A stretch of DNA of 64,000 bases. It comes from Hyaloperonospora brassicae. Its lineage: Eukaryota > Oomycota > Peronosporomycetes > Peronosporales > Peronosporaceae. Positions within the stretch are counted from its first letter, which is position 1, and the number at the start of each line of letters is the position of its first letter. The stretch lies in contig CANTFL010001191.1 in the NCBI GenBank assembly GCA_947650285.1, forward strand, positions 183,519 to 247,518, written 5' to 3'. Positions 11,525 through 18,981 of the stretch are shown piece after piece. The position numbers and the translations under genes are program-made. Under the pieces are notes generated by a model, which ran no database searches, had not been told where the DNA came from, and worked only from the letters and a program-made list of their open reading frames with translations.

Positions 11525-13129
11525 ATGTCTATGCGAGGTGACTCAAGACCCACACAGCCTGGTGCTGTGCAAGCCTCTGCGGCAGACGCTTCGTCGTCTG
11601 CCGCCCCTTCTTCGCCTGCAGCAACAGGTGCTGCAGGTGCACGCGGTGTCACGCCGCGTGCGTATGATGACCCCGATGTGGAGGTCATCTACTCTGGCGA
11701 GTCAGACGTGTCTGACTCGGGCAATGCTCCAGAGGCGTCTCGCTCACCGGCGACGCCTCAGTATTCGCCAAGGCCACTGCCGAACGAACGGACTCGTGAT
11801 TCGCATCACAGTCTGTTCGGCAGTGATGACGATGATCAGGGTGGTGAGTTCTATTCTTCACCACCGCCGGCTCGTGCGTCTTCGCACGAGCGTGTTGACG
11901 ATGGCGCGAGCCGTCGTCAATCTGGGAGCCGTGGTACCGACAAGGGTACCACTGTGAAGCGTGATGAGTTGAAGCCGTGGCGTTTGCCCGAACAACTCAT
12001 CAATAGCCTGTCTCACGAGACAGGCCAACACCATCGAATACCCTTATTCGATGCAACCGAGCTTCACGGCTTGAGTCCCAGCGCGAAGAACTTTCGCGCT
12101 GAAGAAGATTTTTATCTCGATGTCTTCCTTAGACATCGATGGTACAATAGCAATCAAAAGCGTGACAAAACATCGCTTTTGGCTGCGTGGAACGCGTTCG
12201 TCCAAATCGTAAAGAATTTTGGACGAGAAGGGTGGCTCAAGAAACTTGAGGCAACACGCCTCAGGTTCGAACGGCGAACGCCAACCGGTGCTAGGTACCG
12301 GTTGCATTGTTTATCGAGTGAGGCAGGCATTCCTTGCCTCACATGGGGAGACCCTTGTGCGAGTTGTGTTGACAACTCGCAGCGTGCACATAGGGATGTG
12401 TACTCCCTAAGTTCGCCCTGGGGAAGGGCACATCTCTCGGAGGAGATGCGTGACGCGATTGCAAACTTGCAATCCGTCTACAAGCGCCTAGGGCGCGTGT
12501 TTACCGATGGGCCACAGGACTCATCGGATGGGTCTCGTCATACTGGTGGACGAGACCTTCAACATCCATTAACAGCTGAGAGCGGGGCTCCCAGCTGTTC
12601 CAAGAGGGTGGATACCCCCGCCACTGGACGAGGTAGCTCGTCCTTGATCCTGAATCGTCACGGTGATTCAAGATACGCTCCACTAGAAAGCGTTGATCAC
12701 CGTGAGCATCCACCAAAGGATGTGGTGGAGGAGGAAAGACCTCCTCCAGAACCCCAGGCCCACCATCTCGACCCTTACGAGATGGATCGCGCAATCGATG
12801 AATTGCGCGATGACTTGAAGCACGAGCGCGACCGACGCTACGCTTTGACCGACACCGTGCGGAAGAACCGCAAGGATCACGAGGCTGATCGGGCGAGGGA
12901 TCGCGCCGATTATGCCACGGCGCAGCTTCAGGTCGAGCGGGATGTCCGCTCCCTTTTCGGCGAGCTGGCGACAGCTCGCGGAGAGATAACTCGGTTGAAT
13001 ACCGAGGTATCATATCTGCGCGACCAGACGGATCGTCTGGAGCGCGAACGCAAGAACTTGATGGATGTTCTTGAACGTGGGGGCTATCTTCATCGGAAGA
13101 AGAAGGCCCGTACTGACAGTACGACCTAA
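11525..13129 (+). CDS. Antisense accessory ORF of the gypsy element, 534 residues, unknown function
   Basis: I do not recognise the family. The frame is fully open and runs opposite to gag-pol; its last 629 bp overlap the chromodomain end of pol. Residues 1-145 are Ala/Ser/Pro-rich with two acidic patches; VEVIYSGESDVSDS (52-65) has the shape of a SUMO-interacting motif. About 147-330 looks globular (PWRLPEQLI, PLFDATELHGLSPSAKNF, LLAAWNAFVQIVKNF) and has Cys262, Cys271, Cys278 and Cys281 next to His261, a possible metal site. About 330-415 is low-complexity. About 417-518 is charged and predicted coiled coil by heptad-like spacing. The C-terminus has a basic RKKKAR (524-529), a possible nuclear signal. 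The ATG at 11,525 lies in the loop of a 10-bp palindrome 133 bp past the LTR. A decayed fragment at 49.6-49.8 kb resembles residues about 280-320. It may be an accessory nucleic-acid or chromatin factor, but function is open. Confidence 0.8.
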   Translation: MSMRGDSRPTQPGAVQASAADASSSAAPSSPAATGAAGARGVTPRAYDDPDVEVIYSGESDVSDSGNAPEASRSPATPQYSPRPLPNERTRDSHHSLFGSDDDDQGGEFYSSPPPARASSHERVDDGASRRQSGSRGTDKGTTVKRDELKPWRLPEQLINSLSHETGQHHRIPLFDATELHGLSPSAKNFRAEEDFYLDVFLRHRWYNSNQKRDKTSLLAAWNAFVQIVKNFGREGWLKKLEATRLRFERRTPTGARYRLHCLSSEAGIPCLTWGDPCASCVDNSQRAHRDVYSLSSPWGRAHLSEEMRDAIANLQSVYKRLGRVFTDGPQDSSDGSRHTGGRDLQHPLTAESGAPSCSKRVDTPATGRGSSSLILNRHGDSRYAPLESVDHREHPPKDVVEEERPPPEPQAHHLDPYEMDRAIDELRDDLKHERDRRYALTDTVRKNRKDHEADRARDRADYATAQLQVERDVRSLFGELATARGEITRLNTEVSYLRDQTDRLERERKNLMDVLERGGYLHRKKKARTDSTT

Positions 13130-16100
13130 GCCTCCCCACGTAAAACGTAGGATGCGTGCGCAATCTACGTGGCAATTCGAGTGTGTATGCATTGCCCTTG
13201 CGATGCAACACTCGAAATGGCCCAATGTATTTCGGCAGTAGTTTACTACTGCCGACACTAGTGACTGCATGTCCAGGTAGGTTTACCGTTGACAGTAGTA
13301 CTAGGTCGTTAACCTTAAATGAAAGAACATTTGCTCTTCCATTCTTGTCTGCGTTCCGTTTCTGACGGTCCACCGCATTTGCGATTGAGTTCTGAACGAA
13401 AAGGACTACCGCTTCTCGAGTCAGCAGGAAGTTCTCTGCTGACTCTTTGTTTTGTCTGGCAGTGCGCTTCGTGCGCACTGCTAAGAGATTGCTCTCTTCT
13501 TCAGCGAGGTTGTCTTCTTCCTCGCTGACATAATCGTTGGCGATGCTGAATATACCAACATCGTCATCATCATCCGAGTCAATAATATCGTCTTAGCTAT
13601 TATTGAGATGATCTTCTTCATCGATGTCGACTTGATCGACATCGGCATCATACGTGACGACGTTTGCGTCGACACGTGATGAGCAAGAGCCAAAACGGTT
13701 TTTGCTCGAGCGAGTCCCTCCCCCCGTATCCAAGAGTCACACTCTATAAGGGTGAGCACACGTGGATGGCGAAGGCCATTCACGTAAAACGGTGTGTGCT
13801 GTGTTGAAGCATGCACCGAATTATTGATGGCGAATTCCACCCATGGGTAGGAATTCGCTCCAACTCGGAAACGAGTGGACATATCCTCGAAGGATCTCTT
13901 CGAGGACACGGTTCGCACGTTCCGTCTGACCATCTGTTTCGGGATGGTCAGAAGTGGACATCTTCAATCGTGTTCCCAAGAGTACGGAACACGGTTTGCC
14001 AAAATGCCGCCGTGAACCGAGGGTCACGGTCGGATACGAGTTCATGGGGTAACCCGTGGAGTCTAAAGACCGTGTCTAGAAAGACACGAGCACAACCTTG
14101 AGCCTTGATCGACTCATGGACAGCAGCAAGATGGACCATCTTGCTGAATCGGTCAACAAACACAAGAATACCATTATTCTTGTGAGCGTCTTCGGGAAAC
14201 CCGAAGACGAAGTCCATTGAAACGGACTGCCAGCACTCTGTCGGAACAGGCAGAGGCTGCAAAGGCGCACGGGATGAAGGACTAGGCTTCACCCGTTGAC
14301 AAACCTCGCAAGCACGTATGTACTTGCGGACAAACTGATACTGGCGGGGCCAGTAAAAGTCACGACTTACCGTGAGGTAAGTCTTTTCTCTACCACGATG
14401 GCCGCCTGTTGGGGCATCGTGACACTCATACATGATGCGTAAACGCAAATCATGATGAGCGGGTACGACGACACGAGGCGTGTCGTCGGCAAAAGCTGTA
14501 TAGTACAGCAATCCGTTGCGTGTACTATACCGATCCGATGAGGATCGGTACAAAGCCGGTAAATCCCTCATGGATTTACTGGATGGATTCACCAGATGAT
14601 CCATCAATCGCAGAAGATCCTTATCTTCCGCGTATGCCTTTCGTACTTCATCAAGTAAATTTGACGACGGGACACTGACTGACAGTGTCGCAACAGTGGG
14701 CTTATCCTCACTGTTGGATTGTGCGTCCGGCTCGAAATCGGGCCGGCGCGAAAGCGCATCAGCGACGACATTGAGTCGTCCCGGTTTATACTCCACGGAG
14801 AAGTTATACTCCGCGAAGAAAGACAGCCACCTCGCCGTTCTTTGCGAGAGGCGTGTGCTGTTTACGGCCGTGCGTAATGACGCATGGTCCGTGTAGACAA
14901 CAAACGGTCTATCTCCGAAGAGATAGACGCGAAACTTAGCCAGTGCGTACTTCATGGCAAGGAGTTCCTTGTCATGCACTGGGTAATTACGCTCAGCTGC
15001 TTGCAGCTGACGCGACTGATGACAGACGACGCACTCTGCACCATCTGCATCGAACTGCATTAACGCACAGCCGATTGCAAAATCGCTGGCGTCACAGACC
15101 ACATGAAATGGTCTGTCCTGATCTGCAATCGCCAAGATCGGCGATTGCATCAAGCTTTGCTTGATACCCTCAAAGGAACGCTGGCACTCAGCGTTTCATG
15201 ACCACTTGACATTTTTCTTGAGCAAGCAAGAAAGATGAACAGTCATCTCGGCGTATTTGCGCGAGTACTTGTGCAAGTACGCCGCTAGACCAAGGAACTT
15301 CCTTAGTCCCTTGAGATCGACTGGCACTGGATAGTCGGTGATCGCCTTGATCTTTTCGGGATCAGGGCGTACGCCGAGATAACCCACGATGCACCCAAGA
15401 AGTGGTATTTCGCTAGCCGCGAATATACACTTCTTGAGGTTTGCGTACAACTTATGCTTGCGCATAAGTTGAAGTACTTGACGAACGTGAGTTCGGTGGA
15501 CTTCAAAGTCCGTCCTTTGTCCATAGCCCGACTATGGACGAACACATCGTCGAAGTAACTCGGTGCGGAATCACGTACCGGTCTCAACATATTTGTAACA
15601 CATCTGTTGAAAGAAGCAGGGGCATTGCTCAGCCCCTGTGGCATCACTAGCCACTCCCACAACGTATTGCTGGGGGTGCTCACTGCTGTGTACTTGATGT
15701 CCCTTTCACGCATGAGGATCTGATAGAATCCGTCCATCAGATCCATGGACGAAAAGATGGTATTCTTTGACATACCATCTATGATGACGTCCTTCCTCGG
15801 TATCGGCGTCTGAGCCGGTACCGTTGCAGCGTTCAATTTGTTGAACGCGTGCACTATCCGCCACCCTCCTGTGGCCTTTCGCACACAGAAGGTCGGAGAG
15901 CTGTGAGGGGATGTTGATTCCCTCACATGGCCCGCTGCTAAGCGATCGGCAAAGAACTTGTCGATCGTTAGTTCTTGTTCACGAGGCAGTGGCCACTGCT
16001 TCATGACACAGTACTTCGAGCCCGGTTTGAGCTCGATCTCGTGTCGAGTGCCTTTGTCCTTAGGCAACTCGCAAGGTACGGATTCAGGGAACACATCCCT

Positions 16101-17420
16101 GAATTCGATCAAATCCTTATACAAAGGATTTGCCTGAAGTGACTCCCAGGATTGGGACGCGTATCGCTCAATCCGAGTCTTCTCATCGAGGACACTTTCG
16201 TCCATCGATGAGCTGCTGAGAACCCGTTCGTTCTCAGCAAATACTGTTGCCGACCGAATGTCGGTCACATACTCGTCCTCTGTGACGAGTACGCAGATCT
16301 GCTTGACTTTGCCACTACGCAGATCACGCAAGAACCGTTTCGGTTCTAGCGTTGGCAACTGAGTTATCTCCGAAGTCAACTTCGGAGGCACAATCAGATC
16401 AAGCGTATAAGCGCCTACGCTTGATCCGTCATTAACCAAGACGTTCAACGTCTCGGTTTCTTCCTGGGATCTTGCTTCCACAGGTTGCTGAGGGCCTGAT
16501 CCCTCAGCAAGCAACTCTTGAGGAACTCCTTCCTCAAGTACGTGGGGACTTATTCCCTCGACGTCTTCCGACTGTGGCTGTGCAACCACAGTCAGGAACC
16601 GATCCTCTACGGTCGACTCTCCAGTCGACCTAGGATTTTCATGTTGCCCCTTGGGGGCAACAGATTTCTTTCTTCTAAGATGCTGCCCGCTAGGCATGCA
16701 TCCATGTCCCGGTCCACTCGACTTATTCGAGTGGTGGACCTTCGGCGCAGCCTGTACTTCTGTACAGCCGCCGGGAGCTTGCTCCACAGTGTAGTGATCA
16801 ACTACACTGTGACCTTGTGCAGTCGTGCTAACGACCGTACCGCAAGTGAGGCCATCGCACTCACTCGCAGAACATCCACACGCTTGTGGACGCTCCAAGA
16901 TGTTCATCAGATGGCCATCTGATGAACAAGCAGCAGGCATCTTCACGGATCGATGCTGCCAGCTCACCCTTGGCTCGTATTTTCTGAGCCAAGGTAATCC
17001 CAGGATGACATCAAATTTGTCATCCAGATCTAGTTCGATGAAGTCATCATCGTACTGCTCGCCCTCTAACGTGTAGTGGATTCCTACTACACGTTTCTCA
17101 ACGGTTATCGATGCGCCTGTTGCAAGGCGCACCGTCATCCTTGTGAGGGGAATGTCGCGCTCAACGAACTTGAGCCTACGACCCTCTAGTGACTGGCGAC
17201 GAACAAAGTTGTTCGACGCCCCACAGTCTACTAGGGCACGAAGCGACAAGTCATTTGTCGCTTCCAACTTCAAGGTGATGAGCGAAACATCATCACCAGG
17301 TGCAGAGACACACAATGATTGTGTATCTGGAGCAACTTTCGTCAAGAGGTTTGCAAATTCTCTTGAGGTTGCTGGATCAGTAGGGCGCTCCGCCCCTACT
17401 GACCCCGACCATTTTTTGAT
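12501..17420 (-). pseudogene. pol: pol (PR-RT-RNaseH-INT-chromodomain), disrupted
   Basis: Protease: VDCGASNNF (Asp codon about 17,228), a DCG variant of the retropepsin DSG/DTG. Reverse transcriptase: VMPQGLSNAPASF and catalytic YFDD (15,557-15,546). RNase H: VVCDASDFAIG and VYTDHASLRTA. Integrase: HHCC zinc motif (HDAPTGGH ... CEVCQ), then [13 protein letters not shown] and the Glu in [10 protein letters not shown]. An Asp/Glu-rich linker follows (about 13,680-13,500), then a THPTFYVGRL GPF-like module and a chromodomain (YLVQWRGYPPSWNSWEP) ending at 12,501. The frame shifts near 15,525, 13,985, 13,848 and 13,722 (a G-run) and meets TGA at 15,196-15,198 and TAA at 13,593-13,595. Expression presumably uses a -1 shift from gag. 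The breaks could be genuine inactivation or, at homopolymers, sequencing indels. Confidence 0.93.
17378..17417 (-). promoter_or_regulatory. Candidate -1 ribosomal frameshift site between gag and pol
   Basis: On the minus strand the gag frame reads TCA AAA AAT, giving an A-AAA-AAT heptamer (17,417-17,411). It is followed by a 7-9 nt spacer and a GC-rich hairpin with arms at 17,401-17,391 and 17,387-17,378; the gag TAG stop (17,398-17,396) lies inside the hairpin. pol is open in exactly the -1 frame from this point. This fits the X-XXY-YYZ plus structure model, although hairpins are common everywhere in this element, so the structure alone is weak evidence. Confidence 0.65.
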
Positions 17421-18550
17421 GGCCCGTCTCGCTGTTGCGGCTTCGCAACAGCGCTGGACCCACGCCCATTGCCCTTTCTGGCGAATGGTCGTCCATTTCG
17501 CTCAGTACTGTTTGGTACTGGGCGCGGAGCACTACACTCGTATGCGTAGTGCCCTAACTTCTGACAGCGATTGCACCTCTGCAATCGCTTGTTGCTTGTA
17601 GAGCGAGGTCTCTCGCTCTCAACATAACAGAGGTCCATTGGTTCTGGACCTCCGATCTCTTGTCGTCTCGGTGGACGGTAAGAGTTTGAGCTAGCATGAG
17701 CCTGTCTCATGCTAAAGTCTTCCTGTTCCGCGGCTGATATCGCTTCTTCAAGCGTATTCAGCTCAAGGCGGAACAGGTGGCTCCTGACGGGCCCTTCTGC
17801 GAGCCCTTGCATGAACACCGTAATCAACGTGTGTTCATGAACTGGGTTTGCAGTTATACTACTCGCAAGGAGTCGTATATGTTGTGCGTAAGCGTGCACA
17901 TCACGCTTACCCTGCTTGAGTTTCAGGAGCTCTGAACGAGCCCTGAACTCAGCACGTGGCGGCTCAAACGTTTGTCTGAGCCGGGACTTGAAGTCATCTA
18001 GCGACCTAAACACGTTTGGGTCGCTACTCTCGAGTCCCAGGGACCAAGTTTTGGCACGCCCTGCCAAGTGGGTTTGAGCAAATGTGAGTTTCATTTGCTC
18101 ATCTTCGACGCGACGAGCCCTTAGGGCTCTGTCGAGTTCGACAAACCATAGTAACAGGGAGTCCTCCGGGACTCCACTGTACTTGGAGATGTCGACTTTC
18201 ATCACTTCGGGACGACGCGCATGCGCCGTCCCGCCCACAGCAGCATGGAATTGCTGCTGTCTCAACAGCTCCGTCTGTTGAGCACCGAGTTCTCTCAACT
18301 GCTCGGCCTGTTGAGAGCCTTGCTGGTGAAGCAAGGCTACTTTCTCCCTCTCGAGAGCAAGTTCATTGTGAATGAACTTGGCGATAGCAGCATGTTGTTG
18401 GTCTCTGTCTAGAGACTCCAACATGGTGCTGACGACGAGTTCGCCTACGGTAGAACTCATTCGTTCTACCGCACCCCATTCGATGTCACTCAAATGGGTA
18501 AACCCTTCACGCGTGGCGTGAAAGGTGTCTTCTTCATCCAACATGTTCAT
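17396..18550 (-). CDS. gag: Gag polyprotein of the gypsy element, 384 residues
   Basis: Gag forms the cytoplasmic virus-like particle that packages the element RNA. The frame is intact. About residues 60-110 are Gln/Glu-rich and predicted coiled coil. About 125-275 match a retrotransposon-gag capsid domain (VDISKYSGVPEDSLLLWF, LAGRAKTW, SRLRQTFEPP, LLKLKQGKRDVHAYAQHIR, FMQGLAEGPVR). A single CCHC zinc knuckle, CNRCQKLGHYAYEC, lies at about 325-338, followed by an Arg/Gly/Lys-rich tail. The stop overlaps the candidate -1 frameshift hairpin leading into pol. Gag begins only 45 bp from the LTR. The DNA coding for it is dense in short palindromes, like the rest of the element. Confidence 0.95.
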   Translation of the reverse strand: MNMLDEEDTFHATREGFTHLSDIEWGAVERMSSTVGELVVSTMLESLDRDQQHAAIAKFIHNELALEREKVALLHQQGSQQAEQLRELGAQQTELLRQQQFHAAVGGTAHARRPEVMKVDISKYSGVPEDSLLLWFVELDRALRARRVEDEQMKLTFAQTHLAGRAKTWSLGLESSDPNVFRSLDDFKSRLRQTFEPPRAEFRARSELLKLKQGKRDVHAYAQHIRLLASSITANPVHEHTLITVFMQGLAEGPVRSHLFRLELNTLEEAISAAEQEDFSMRQAHASSNSYRPPRRQEIGGPEPMDLCYVESERPRSTSNKRLQRCNRCQKLGHYAYECSAPRPVPNSTERNGRPFARKGNGRGSSAVAKPQQRDGPSKNGRGQ

Positions 18551-18580
18551 GTTGGATGATGTGGTCCTTGGAAGGACTAC

Positions 18581-18592
18581 AAAGTGCTACCA
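18581..18592 (-). other. Primer-binding-site-like sequence
   Basis: On the minus strand, two bases after the LTR end, the sequence is TGGTAGCACTTT. The leading TGG is complementary to the tRNA CCA tail, and TGGTA resembles initiator-Met tRNA sites of many gypsy elements. The particular tRNA cannot be named without the tRNA set of the organism. Confidence 0.6.
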
Positions 18593-18594
18593 GG

Positions 18595-18981
18595 TGTAAC
18601 GGGGCACACCCTTGCGTAACTTAACGCAAGGGATTTGGGTGCCCCGACGGACGTACACGTGGCGAGCGAGGAAGCGTAGGTAGGGTAAAAGTAGAACTGT
18701 TATATTAATAAATTAAGTCTTTAACTACTGTCTCTTCGTTTGACTTAATTCAATTATACTAATATAACTGCATGTATGGTGACGTCTCGTCACCACTCAT
18801 TGCGCGCGTCTTGCGGCGATTGGTGGGTTGATATCATCACGATATCAACCAATGAACAGACCCTTTGGTCGACCCTTCAATATCACCACTTTGGCGATAT
18901 TGTTTAAAGAATATCCATCTTATATTCTTTATTGTCACTTTCCTTAAGTGACAATATCATGTAACGGGCTGCCCCGTTACA
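18595..18981 (-). repeat. 5' LTR of the gypsy element
   Basis: 387 bp, one visible difference from the 11.0-kb LTR. It is followed by the right target-site copy CTCGT at 18,982. It is the upstream LTR for gag-pol transcription, which runs leftward. Confidence 0.97.

Larger units (their letters stand above)
11006..18981 (-). mobile_element. Full-length chromodomain Ty3/gypsy LTR retrotransposon with antisense ORF
   Basis: The 7,976-bp element is bounded by 387-bp LTRs (TGTAAC...GTTACA) and flanked by the perfect 5-bp duplication CTCGT (11,001-11,005 and 18,982-18,986). gag-pol reads on the minus strand: gag, protease, reverse transcriptase, RNase H, integrase with HHCC and DDE motifs, an acidic linker, a GPF-like module and a C-terminal chromodomain, as in chromoviruses. 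A primer-binding-site-like TGGTAGCA lies 2 nt inside the 18.6-kb LTR and a polypurine tract abuts the 11.4-kb LTR, both as expected for minus-strand transcription. An additional 534-codon ORF runs on the plus strand near the 3' LTR. The LTRs differ at one base that I can see, so insertion was recent, yet pol has several frame breaks. Short inverted repeats are extremely dense throughout. Confidence 0.97.
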
